This document shows, one piece after another, positions 1 through 5,279 of a stretch of DNA of 11,380 nt. Source of the DNA: an uncultured Collinsella sp. (lineage in GTDB: Bacteria; Actinomycetota; Coriobacteriia; Coriobacteriales; Coriobacteriaceae); NCBI GenBank assembly GCA_959599635.1, contig CAUGJN010000048.1, forward strand, positions 1 to 11,380, written 5' to 3'. The position numbers were made by a program, and so were the translations under genes. The notes under the pieces are model-generated. The model had not been told where the DNA came from. It made no database searches and worked only from the letters and a program-made list of their open reading frames with translations. Position 1 is the first letter of the stretch, and each line of letters opens with the position of its first letter.

Positions 1-76
1 GCCTGTATAGCTCAGTCGGTAGAGCACTTCGTTGGTAACGAAGAGGTCACCAGTTCAAGTCTGGTTGCAGGCTCCA
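1..76 (+). tRNA. tRNA-Thr (anticodon GGU)
   Basis: Full cloverleaf. Acceptor arm GCCTGTA (1-7) pairs with TGCAGGC (66-72), the anticodon stem CTTCG/CGAAG encloses loop TTGGTAA with anticodon GGT, and the T arm contains GTTCAAGTC. The 3' CCA (74-76) is encoded. It starts at the first base of the window, so its promoter is not visible. Only three bases separate it from the next tRNA, so the two are surely co-transcribed. Confidence 0.96.
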
Positions 77-79
77 TCC

Positions 80-156
80 GGCGGTGTAGCTCAGTTGGTT
101 AGAGCACACGGTTCATACCCGTGGCGTCACTGGTTCGAATCCAGTCACCGCTACCA
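80..156 (+). tRNA. tRNA-Met (anticodon CAU), elongator type
   Basis: Cloverleaf with acceptor GGCGGTG (80-86) pairing with CACCGCT (146-152; the first pair is a G-U wobble), anticodon stem CACGG/CCGTG, loop TTCATAC with anticodon CAT, T arm GGTTCGAATCC and encoded CCA (154-156). The anticodon stem lacks the three consecutive G-C pairs of initiator tRNA, so elongator Met is preferred. A tRNA-Ile2 whose CAU is modified to lysidine cannot be formally excluded. It lies directly upstream of tuf. Confidence 0.92.
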
Positions 157-167
157 TAGGTAACACG

Positions 168-198
168 GTGGCTTCTCAATAGTATGTTGAGAGGCCAC
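168..198 (+). other. 12-bp hairpin between tRNA-Met and tuf
   Basis: Arms 168-179 (GTGGCTTCTCAA) and 187-198 (TTGAGAGGCCAC) pair over 12 bp with one G-U wobble around a 7-base loop. No T-run follows, so it is not a canonical terminator. It could be a processing or pausing structure separating tRNA maturation from the tuf message (inference). Confidence 0.5.
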
Positions 199-200
199 TA

Positions 201-209
201 TGGTATAAA
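201..209 (+). promoter_or_regulatory. Candidate extended -10 promoter of tuf
   Basis: TGG followed by TATAAA (204-209) is a good extended -10 element, placing a start site near 216, about 37 bases before the tuf start codon. No convincing -35 lies at 16-18 bp. tuf could therefore have its own start as well as read-through from the tRNAs. Based on motif matching only. Confidence 0.35.
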
Positions 210-252
210 GGCAAAGTCCCGTCCGGGGACGACCTGTTTAGAGGAGGGCTTT

Positions 253-1443
253 ATGGCCAAAGAGAAGTTTGAGCGCACTAAGCCGCATGTTAACATCGGC
301 ACCATTGGTCACGTCGACCACGGCAAGACCACGCTGACCGCTGCCATCACCAAGGTTCTCTCCGAGACCGAGGGCTGCAAGGCTGACTTCACTGCGTTCG
401 AGAACATCGACAAGGCTCCCGAGGAGCGCGAGCGCGGCATTACGATCTCCGTCTCCCACGTCGAGTACGAGACCGCTGCCCGTCACTACGCTCACGTTGA
501 CTGCCCGGGCCACGCTGACTACGTCAAGAACATGATCTCCGGCGCTGCTCAGATGGACGGCGCTATCCTGGTCATCGCTGCTACCGACGGCCCCATGGCT
601 CAGACCCGCGAGCACATCCTGCTCGCCCGTCAGGTCGGCGTTCCTTACATCGTCGTCTTCCTGAACAAGTGCGACATGGTCGACGATGACGAGCTCATCG
701 ACCTCGTCGAGATGGAGACCCGTGAGCTCCTCTCCGAGTACGATTTCCCCGGCGACGACATCCCCGTCATCCGTGGTTCCGCTCTGGGCGCTCTCGAGGG
801 CGACGCCAAATGGATGGACGCCATTCGCGAGCTCATGAACGCTGTCGACGAGTACATCCCGACGCCTGCTCGTAACAACGACCTCCCGTTCCTGATGGCC
901 GTTGAGGACGTTATGACCATCTCCGGCCGTGGTACCGTTGCTACCGGCCGTGTCGAGCGCGGTGAGCTCAAGCTCAACGAGCCCGTCGAGATCGTCGGCA
1001 TCAAGGATACCCAGAACACCGTCGTTACCGGTATCGAGATGTTCCGTAAGTCCATGGACTTCTGCGAGGCTGGCGACAACGTCGGTCTGCTGCTCCGCGG
1101 CATCAAGCGCGAGGACATCGAGCGCGGCCAGGTTCTCTGCAAGCCCGGTTCGGTTACCCCGCACACCAAGTTCACCGGCGAGATCTACGTTCTGACCAAG
1201 GAGGAGGGCGGCCGTCATACCCCGTTCTTCGATGGTTATCGTCCTCAGTTCTACTTCCGTACCACCGACGTTACCGGTACGGTCAAGCTCCCCGAGGGCA
1301 CCGAGATGGCTATGCCTGGTGACCACATCACCATCGAGGGCGACCTCATCCACCCGATCGCCATGGAGGAGGGCCTGCGCTTCGCTATCCGCGAGGGTGG
1401 CCACACCGTCGGTTCGGGCATCGTCTCCACGATCATTGAGTAA
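253..1443 (+). CDS. tuf: Elongation factor Tu
   Basis: EF-Tu is the GTPase that delivers aminoacyl-tRNA to the ribosomal A site in the cytoplasm. The 396-residue product has the usual family length. The G domain shows P-loop GHVDHGKT (19-26), the switch I threonine in RGITIS (61-66), DCPGH (83-87) and NKCD (138-141); domains 2 and 3 follow and end in GSGIVSTIIE. The ATG at 253 is chosen because GGAGG (243-247) lies just before it and the product begins with the family-typical MAKEKFERTKPH; an in-frame upstream ATG at 184 lacks support. It follows two tRNA genes, an arrangement comparable to the E. coli thrT-tufB operon, and ends at a strong terminator. Codon use is strongly biased to C-ending codons, as expected for a highly expressed gene. 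Confidence 0.99.
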   Translation: MAKEKFERTKPHVNIGTIGHVDHGKTTLTAAITKVLSETEGCKADFTAFENIDKAPEERERGITISVSHVEYETAARHYAHVDCPGHADYVKNMISGAAQMDGAILVIAATDGPMAQTREHILLARQVGVPYIVVFLNKCDMVDDDELIDLVEMETRELLSEYDFPGDDIPVIRGSALGALEGDAKWMDAIRELMNAVDEYIPTPARNNDLPFLMAVEDVMTISGRGTVATGRVERGELKLNEPVEIVGIKDTQNTVVTGIEMFRKSMDFCEAGDNVGLLLRGIKREDIERGQVLCKPGSVTPHTKFTGEIYVLTKEEGGRHTPFFDGYRPQFYFRTTDVTGTVKLPEGTEMAMPGDHITIEGDLIHPIAMEEGLRFAIREGGHTVGSGIVSTIIE

Positions 1444-1470
1444 ATTAGCTCTTTGATATAGCTGACTTAG

Positions 1471-1507
1471 AGAACCCGGCACTTATATGGGTGCCGGGTT
1501 CTTTTCT
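1471..1507 (+). terminator. Rho-independent terminator of tuf
   Basis: A perfect 12-bp stem AGAACCCGGCAC (1471-1482) / GTGCCGGGTTCT (1491-1502) with an 8-base loop runs into a short T-rich tail. It begins 28 bases after the tuf stop. The 1508-1722 gap that follows holds the candidate rpmG promoter and nothing else I can support. Confidence 0.93.
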
Positions 1508-1647
1508 GCAATGGATATTGAGCCGTTGCTGGTGTCGAGAGGATCGATAATGGTCCTGGATGCACCGTCGATTAGCTCTCGATGGCTTCATTGATGTGTT
1601 CCAAATATGAATGGATCCACCGAGAACCAATTGACTCGAGGTTTTCA

Positions 1648-1677
1648 TTGACAGCACTTACGTGGAGCTGATAAAGT
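1648..1677 (+). promoter_or_regulatory. Candidate sigma-A promoter for rpmG
   Basis: A perfect -35 TTGACA (1648-1653) is followed after 18 bp by TAAAGT (1672-1677), four of six matches to the -10 consensus. It would start transcription near 1684, about 40 bases before rpmG and after the tuf terminator. It could drive rpmG, tRNA-Trp and perhaps secE-nusG. Confidence 0.55.
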
Positions 1678-1722
1678 AACAACTCGTGCCCGTACGGGGC
1701 GGAAATGAAAGGTTCAGGATAC

Positions 1723-1872
1723 ATGCGTACTCTAGTTACTCTTGCGTGCACTGAGTGCAAGCGCCGCAACTATACGACCACCAAGAACAAGTCGACCATG
1801 CCTGATCGTATGGAGATCAAGAAGTATTGCCCCTGGTGCCGTCACCACACGCTGCACAAAGAGACTCGCTAG
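1723..1872 (+). CDS. rpmG: 50S ribosomal protein L33
   Basis: L33 is a small protein of the large ribosomal subunit located near the E site. The product has 49 residues, normal for the family. Two CXXC-type pairs (C9/C12 and C36/C39) form an intact zinc ribbon, so this is the zinc-binding (C+) form rather than the cysteine-free paralogue made under zinc limitation. The start MRTLVTLACTECKRRNY is typical. A GA-rich stretch with AGG just upstream (1707-1719) serves as ribosome binding site. The stop is followed after 13 bases by tRNA-Trp and then secE-nusG, the classical rpmG-trnW-secE-nusG order. Confidence 0.97.
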   Translation: MRTLVTLACTECKRRNYTTTKNKSTMPDRMEIKKYCPWCRHHTLHKETR

Positions 1873-1885
1873 TCTCTAGTCACAT

Positions 1886-1961
1886 ACGCCAGTAGTTCAA
1901 TTGGTAGAGCATCGGTCTCCAAAACCGAGTGTTGAGGGTTCGAGTCCTTCCTGGCGTGCCA
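1886..1961 (+). tRNA. tRNA-Trp (anticodon CCA)
   Basis: Acceptor ACGCCAG (1886-1892) pairs perfectly with CTGGCGT (1951-1957). The anticodon stem TCGGT/ACCGA encloses loop CTCCAAA with anticodon CCA, the T arm holds GGTTCGAGTCC, and CCA (1959-1961) is encoded. It sits between rpmG and secE. Confidence 0.96.
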
Positions 1962-1970
1962 GTCATTATT

Positions 1971-2001
1971 CCGTAAGCTCCCACTTGGGGGCTTACGGTT
2001 T
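1971..2001 (+). terminator. Hairpin after tRNA-Trp, possible weak terminator
   Basis: CCGTAAGC (1971-1978) pairs with GCTTACGG (1991-1998), extended inward by TCCC/GGGG (one G-U pair) to a 4-base loop, giving a 12-bp stem. Only TTT follows, so termination is probably partial. It may separate the tRNA from the secE message, or act as an attenuator. Just past it a TATAAG (2009-2014) could be the -10 of a weak secE promoter, without a good -35. Confidence 0.55.
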
Positions 2002-2037
2002 ACTCATGTATAAGCGCATTGCGCGGAGGTAACCCAA

Positions 2038-2376
2038 ATGGCCAACAAGAAGAACAAGAAGAAGGCTCAGCAGCCGGCACCTGCCAACAACGCTGCTGCC
2101 AACTCCAAGGTTGAGGCCAAGAAGGCCGTTGCCAAGAAGAGCGAGAAGGCTGCGAAGTCTAAGAAGAACGAGAAGCCTGGTTTCTTCGCCCGCACCAAGA
2201 AGTATTTCGCTTCGGTCAAGTCCGAGATGAAGCGTGTCACGTGGCCTGATAAGAAGGAGCTCGTGAACTACTCGGTCGTCGTTTGCGCTTCTCTGGTCGT
2301 CGTCGGCGTCGTCATCGCTCTGCTCGATGCTGGCTTTGGCGAGGCTCTTGCTCTGTTCTCCGGATTGAGGGGCTAA
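2038..2376 (+). CDS. secE: Preprotein translocase subunit SecE
   Basis: SecE is the essential clamp subunit of the SecYEG protein-conducting channel in the cytoplasmic membrane. The 112-residue product has a lysine- and alanine-rich, probably disordered N-terminal extension (about 1-48). The conserved SecE core follows: an amphipathic segment FARTKKYFASVKSEMKRVTWP (50-70, split by R52) with the hallmark WP at 69-70, then a single transmembrane helix at about 78-97. This single-span form is usual outside the proteobacteria. The ATG at 2038 is preceded by GGAGGT (2025-2030); a small GCGC hairpin (2014-2024) abuts this ribosome binding site. nusG starts three bases after the stop, so the pair is tightly coupled. 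Confidence 0.95.
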   Translation: MANKKNKKKAQQPAPANNAAANSKVEAKKAVAKKSEKAAKSKKNEKPGFFARTKKYFASVKSEMKRVTWPDKKELVNYSVVVCASLVVVGVVIALLDAGFGEALALFSGLRG

Positions 2377-2379
2377 ACC

Positions 2380-2916
2380 ATGTCTAAGCGTTGGTACGTC
2401 GTTCACACTTACTCTGGATACGAGAACCGTGTTAAGTCCGATCTCGAGCATCGTATCGAGACCATGGGCATGCAGGACCGTATCTTTGATATCGAGATTC
2501 CTATGGAGCGCGTCACCGAGATCAAAGAGGGTGGCAAGCGTGAGACCAAGGATTCCAAGATCTTCCCGGGTTATGTCCTGGTCCGCATGGAGATGGATGA
2601 CGATGCGTGGACGTGTGTTCGCAACACGCCCGGTGTCACCGGTTTCCTGGGCGGCAACGGCAAGCCCGCTCCGCTTTCCCGCGACGAGTACAATAAGATG
2701 ACTCGTCGTCCCGGTAAGGGCGATTCGCCCAAGCGTACGTCGGTTGATATTGAGGTCGGTACGTCCGTCCGCGTCACCGATGGCCCGCTTACCGACTTTG
2801 ATGGCAAGGTCTCCGAGGTTAACACCGAGGCCGGCAAGCTCAAGGTCACGCTGATGATCTTTGGCCGCGAGACGCCGGTCGAGCTAGACTTTAACCAGGT
2901 CGCTGTCATCGCTTAA
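2380..2916 (+). CDS. nusG: Transcription termination/antitermination factor NusG
   Basis: NusG binds the clamp helices of RNA polymerase, modulates elongation and Rho-dependent termination, and links polymerase to the leading ribosome. The 178-residue product has the N-terminal NGN domain (about 1-105, beginning with RWYVVHTYSGYENRV and containing KIFPGYVLVRM at 60-70). A short linker leads to the C-terminal KOW domain (about 123-178, containing GTSVRVTDGPLTDFDGKV at 127-144). Length and domain order match ordinary bacterial NusG. It starts three bases after secE; the ribosome binding site must lie inside the end of secE (GAGGGG region at 2367-2372). After the stop, a 120-base gap precedes rplK; I see no strong terminator there. 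Confidence 0.97.
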   Translation: MSKRWYVVHTYSGYENRVKSDLEHRIETMGMQDRIFDIEIPMERVTEIKEGGKRETKDSKIFPGYVLVRMEMDDDAWTCVRNTPGVTGFLGGNGKPAPLSRDEYNKMTRRPGKGDSPKRTSVDIEVGTSVRVTDGPLTDFDGKVSEVNTEAGKLKVTLMIFGRETPVELDFNQVAVIA

Positions 2917-3036
2917 GTTTTCGTCCGTTCGCGCGAGCGTGCTTCTTCTGTGACTGCTCATCTCAGGAGTGCTTCTAACACGTGCGTGCTTACGATATAG
3001 CAAGTACTTCACACTCGTGATTCGAAAGGAATGACC

Positions 3037-3465
3037 ATGGCTGAGAAGAAGGTTGCCAACGTCATTAAGCTCCAGATTCCTGCTGGTGCAGCTAACCCCG
3101 CTCCTCCCGTCGGTCCCGCCCTGGGCGCTGCTGGCGTGAACATCATGCAGTTCTGCCAGGCCTTTAACGCCGAGACGCAGGACAAGAAGGGCGACATCAT
3201 CCCCGTTGAGATCTCTGTCTACGAGGATAAGTCCTTCTCCTTCATCACCAAGACCCCGCCGGCGGCTCACCTCATCAAGAAGGAGCTGAACCTCAAGTCT
3301 GGTTCCGCTAAGCCCCAGGCCGACAAGGTTGGTCAGCTCTCCCAGGAGCAGCTCACCAAGATCGCCGAGATCAAGATGCCGGACCTCAATGCCAACGACA
3401 TTGACGCCGCCAAGAAGATCATCGCCGGTACCGCCCGTTCCATGGGCGTCACCATCGCTGAGTAG
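3037..3465 (+). CDS. rplK: 50S ribosomal protein L11
   Basis: L11 forms the GTPase-associated region of the large subunit with 23S rRNA and L10/L12. The 142-residue product fits the family. The N-terminal domain shows KLQIPAGAANPAPPVGPALG (11-30) and the C-terminal RNA-binding domain ends in RSMGVTIAE. Two ATGs lie in frame at 3031 and 3037. The second is chosen because GAAAGGA (3024-3030) then has a normal 6-base spacing and the product begins MAEKKV, whereas 3031 directly abuts the ribosome binding site. The leader (2917-3036) contains no clear promoter, so transcription may continue from secE-nusG. Confidence 0.97.
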   Translation: MAEKKVANVIKLQIPAGAANPAPPVGPALGAAGVNIMQFCQAFNAETQDKKGDIIPVEISVYEDKSFSFITKTPPAAHLIKKELNLKSGSAKPQADKVGQLSQEQLTKIAEIKMPDLNANDIDAAKKIIAGTARSMGVTIAE

Positions 3466-3483
3466 CGATTTCTTATGGTAACG

Positions 3484-3532
3484 ACGGGTGCTCCGACCTG
3501 GGCGCCCGTTAAATGTGTGCAATAGGGCACAC
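3484..3532 (+). other. Two tandem hairpins in the rplK-rplA gap
   Basis: Hairpin one: ACGGGTGC (3484-3491) pairs with GCGCCCGT (3502-3509), 8 bp with one wobble. Hairpin two: GTGTGC (3515-3520) pairs with GCACAC (3527-3532), loop AATAGG. Neither has a T-run. They lie just upstream of the putative L1 target and could be processing or pausing sites. Confidence 0.5.
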
Positions 3533-3539
3533 GATACGA

Positions 3540-3575
3540 TGTGGGAGGGCTCACGCCCGTTTAACCACAGGAGGT
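3540..3575 (+). promoter_or_regulatory. Putative L1 autoregulatory RNA target before rplA
   Basis: The outer stem TGTGG (3540-3544) / CCACA (3565-3569) and inner stem GGGC (3547-3550) / GCCC (3555-3558), with TCAC loop, are separated by an asymmetric internal loop (GA on one side, GTTTAA on the other). The 5' strand reads TGGGAGG, as in the L1-binding region of 23S rRNA (L1 stalk). The outer stem runs into the rplA Shine-Dalgarno AGGAGG (3569-3574), so bound L1 would block initiation. Autogenous control by L1 through an rRNA mimic is established for L11-operon messages; its use here is inferred from structure and position. Confidence 0.65.
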
Positions 3576-3582
3576 AATGCAC

Positions 3583-4290
3583 ATGGCTAAGCATGGTAAG
3601 AGCTATAACGCCGCTGCCGAGAAGATCGACCGCGCCACGCTCTACACCCCCCTTCAGGCTGCCAAGCTCATCAAGGAGCTCGACACCGCCAAGTTCGACG
3701 AGACCGTCGAGGCCCACTTCCGTCTGGGCATCGATACTCGTAAGGCTGACCAGAACATCCGTGGTTCCATCTCCCTGCCCCACGGCACCGGCAAGACCGT
3801 TCGTGTTGCCGTCTTCGCCGAGGGCGAGAAGGCCCGCGAGGCTGAGGCTGCCGGCGCCGACATCATCGGTTCCGACGAGCTTGTCGCCCAGATTCAGAAG
3901 GGCGAGATCAACTTCGACGCCGCTATCGCTACGCCGAACATGATGGCCAAGGTTGGCCGCATCGGTAAGATCCTTGGTCCCCGTGGCCTCATGCCGAACC
4001 CCAAGCTCGGCACCGTGACCATGGACGTCGCCAAGATGGTCTCCGAGCTCAAGGCCGGCCGCGTTGAGTACCGCGCCGACCGCTACGGCATCTGCCACGT
4101 GCCCCTGGGCAAGAAGTCCTTCACCGAGCAGCAGCTCGTCGAGAACTACGCTGCCCTGTACACCGAGATCCTGCGCGTCAAGCCCTCTTCTGCTAAGGGC
4201 AAGTACGTCAAGTCCATCTCCGTGTCTTCCACCATGGGCCCTGGCGTCAAGGTCGATCCCGCTATCCAGCGCGACTTCCTGGCTGAGTAA
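3583..4290 (+). CDS. rplA: 50S ribosomal protein L1
   Basis: L1 builds the mobile L1 stalk of the large subunit that helps eject deacylated tRNA, and in many bacteria represses its own operon by binding the message. The 235-residue product has normal length. It starts MAKHGKSYNAAAEKI and carries the L1 signature region IGKILGPRGLMPNPKLGTVT in its second half. An in-frame ATG lies at 3577, but AGGAGG (3569-3574) is spaced correctly (8 bases) for 3583 and the product then begins as in other L1 proteins. It is preceded by a likely L1 target RNA and followed by a strong terminator. rplJ and rplL, which often follow, are not in this window. Confidence 0.97.
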   Translation: MAKHGKSYNAAAEKIDRATLYTPLQAAKLIKELDTAKFDETVEAHFRLGIDTRKADQNIRGSISLPHGTGKTVRVAVFAEGEKAREAEAAGADIIGSDELVAQIQKGEINFDAAIATPNMMAKVGRIGKILGPRGLMPNPKLGTVTMDVAKMVSELKAGRVEYRADRYGICHVPLGKKSFTEQQLVENYAALYTEILRVKPSSAKGKYVKSISVSSTMGPGVKVDPAIQRDFLAE

Positions 4291-4328
4291 CTAACAGTTA
4301 CTGCCTGAGCAAAGCAAGCATTGCTAAA

Positions 4329-4371
4329 GAGACCCGGTTCTGCCTCGTGCAGGACCGGGTTTCTTGCTTTT
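4329..4371 (+). terminator. Rho-independent terminator of rplA
   Basis: A 15-bp stem (4329-4343 with 4349-4363, two G-U wobbles) with loop CTCGT is followed by TTCTTGCTTTT. It closes the ribosomal protein block, so the leu remnant downstream has its own transcription start. Confidence 0.92.
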
Positions 4372-4380
4372 GAGTCAACG

Positions 4381-4420
4381 AAACCACCACGAAGGGGACA
4401 GGCACCCTTGTGGTGGTTTT
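4381..4420 (+). repeat. Palindromic repeat, copy 1 (inverted centre)
   Basis: AAACCACCAC (4381-4390) pairs with GTGGTGGTTT (4410-4419); the inner parts partly pair around the centre GGGGACAGGCACC. The centre is reversed relative to the three other copies. The left flank GAGTCA (4372-4377) resembles the flank of copies 2 and 3. It lies between the rplA terminator and leuL. It ends in TTTT and could terminate weakly in both directions. Confidence 0.85.
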
Positions 4421-4476
4421 ACTTGTGTTGTACTTTAGCGCGATGTAGTACTACCCGAGGCCGAAGGGAGCCCAAC

Positions 4477-4536
4477 ATGTTTAAGAACACGCAACAGCTC
4501 CTAGGCCTAGCGCTACTAGATTGGATAGCGCGCTAG
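4477..4536 (+). CDS. leuL: Leucine operon leader peptide
   Basis: A 19-residue peptide, MFKNTQQLLGLALLDWIAR, with five leucines in seven codons (positions 8, 9, 11, 13, 14); four of the five are the codon CTA, uncommon in this GC-rich DNA. AGGGAG (4465-4470) is the ribosome binding site. The peptide precedes a terminator hairpin and then leuA sequence, the expected design of a transcription attenuator in which ribosome stalling on leucine codons reports leucyl-tRNA supply. The reading frame and codon run look intact although the downstream gene is broken. A weak promoter (TTGTGT at 4423, TAGTAC at 4446) may lie just upstream. Confidence 0.85.
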   Translation: MFKNTQQLLGLALLDWIAR

Positions 4537-4623
4537 GGTTGTAATCTCGCTATAACGATTTGTTGTACCCGGGTGCGCTATCGTCTGCCACTTTCAGGCG
4601 TGATGAGCGACACGGGTATTTTT
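4524..4623 (+). promoter_or_regulatory. leu attenuator: antiterminator and terminator
   Basis: The terminator has base TACCCG (4566-4571) / CGGGTA (4613-4618), an imperfect upper stem (about 4574-4588 with 4596-4611), and TTTTT at 4619-4623. A competing pairing joins the last leuL codons (4524-4533, GATAGCGCGC) with 4573-4582 over 10 bp (one wobble), consuming the 5' arm of the terminator. A ribosome reaching the leuL stop would cover 4524-4533 and permit termination; one stalled at the early leucine codons would leave it free and permit read-through. A 6-bp alternative, 4525-4530 with 4548-4553, also exists. The mechanism is inferred from known amino-acid operon attenuators. Confidence 0.8.
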
Positions 4624-4642
4624 CTATCTCTAGGCCTTCTCT

Positions 4643-4682
4643 CTCCTGAAAGCCATCTGTCATAAAACGGTCAATCAGGAGG
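4643..4682 (+). promoter_or_regulatory. Possible hairpin hiding the leuA ribosome binding site
   Basis: CTCCTGA (4643-4649) is perfectly complementary to TCAGGAG (4675-4681), which contains most of the leuA Shine-Dalgarno AGGAGG (4677-4682). The 25-base loop makes it only moderately stable. It would add a translational layer below the attenuator, but could be coincidence. Confidence 0.3.
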
Positions 4683-4687
4683 AACAT

Positions 4688-5254
4688 ATAAGCCGCAAAA
4701 TCACAATCTTTGACGCCACCCTGTGCGACGGTGAGCAGTCGCCGGGCGCCAGCATGAATACCGAGGAAAAGCTCTTCATCGCCCGCCAGCTGGTGCGCAT
4801 GAACGTGGACGTTATCGAGGCGGGCTTTCCCATCTCGAGTCCTGGTGACTTTCGCTCCGTACAGGAGATTGGCAAGATTGCGGGCGACCGATGCACGGTA
4901 TGCGGCCTGACGCGCGCTGTCGACAGGGATATCGAAGTGGCTGCAGAGGCGCTCAAAACGGCCCAGAGGCCCCGTATCCATACAGGGCTGGGTGTGAGCG
5001 CCAGTCACCTGCGCGACAAGCTCCATATGACTGAGGAAAGGGCAATTGAGTGAGCGATCCATGCCGTCAAACATGCTCGCAAGTTCGTTGACGATGTTGA
5101 GTTTTATGCCGAGGATGCCGGCCGCTCCGATCAGGAGTTTCTGGTGCGCATTATCGAGGCGGCCGTAAAGGCCGGTGCCACGGTCGTGAACATCCCCGAT
5201 ACGATGGGCTACAACATGCCGTGGGACTTTGGCGCCCGCATCCGTGACCTGCGC
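4688..5254 (+). pseudogene. leuA: 2-isopropylmalate synthase remnant (leuA')
   Basis: LeuA condenses acetyl-CoA with 2-ketoisovalerate, the first committed step of leucine synthesis. The frame from 4688 reads as a clear LeuA N-terminus (SRKITIFDATLCDGEQSPGA at 2-21, MNVDVIEAGFPISSPGDF, RPRIHTGLGVSASHLRDKL, DDVEFYAEDAGRSDQEF). It is dead on several counts. The start codon behind a good AGGAGG is ATA instead of ATG. The signature TLRDG arginine is Cys13 (TGC for CGC). Codon 122 is TGA (5051-5053), where other LeuA proteins have Arg. Homology stops near 5254, so only about 189 of roughly 500 or more codons remain. All three point lesions are G:C to A:T changes. A downstream ATG could yield at most a short fragment. 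Confidence 0.92.
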
Positions 5255-5279
5255 GGGCGCTGCGGGTGCGGCCGGTCAG

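Noticed and set aside
168..198. Terminator between tRNA-Met and tuf
   Set aside because: A good stem but no T-run follows; listed only as a hairpin.
238..1482. Long antisense open frame across tuf (414 codons)
   Set aside because: A product of C-ending codon bias opposite a certain EF-Tu gene; the peptide is low-complexity Val/Asp/Leu-rich and has no recognisable domain. The same applies to 2884-4098 (minus) and 5151-5936 (minus).
2917..3036. Promoter or L11 leader structure before rplK
   Set aside because: Some AT-rich and self-complementary bits are visible (for example AAGTACTT), but no -35/-10 pair or stable structure convincing enough to list.
3577..3582. Upstream rplA start at ATG 3577
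   Set aside because: Only one base separates it from the Shine-Dalgarno; ATG 3583 has proper spacing and the conserved MAKHGK start.
4688..5254. UGA recoding or read-through keeping leuA active
   Set aside because: The start codon is also lost, a signature arginine is changed and the 3' end is deleted, so recoding of one UGA would not restore function. Other genes in the window use TGA as a normal stop.
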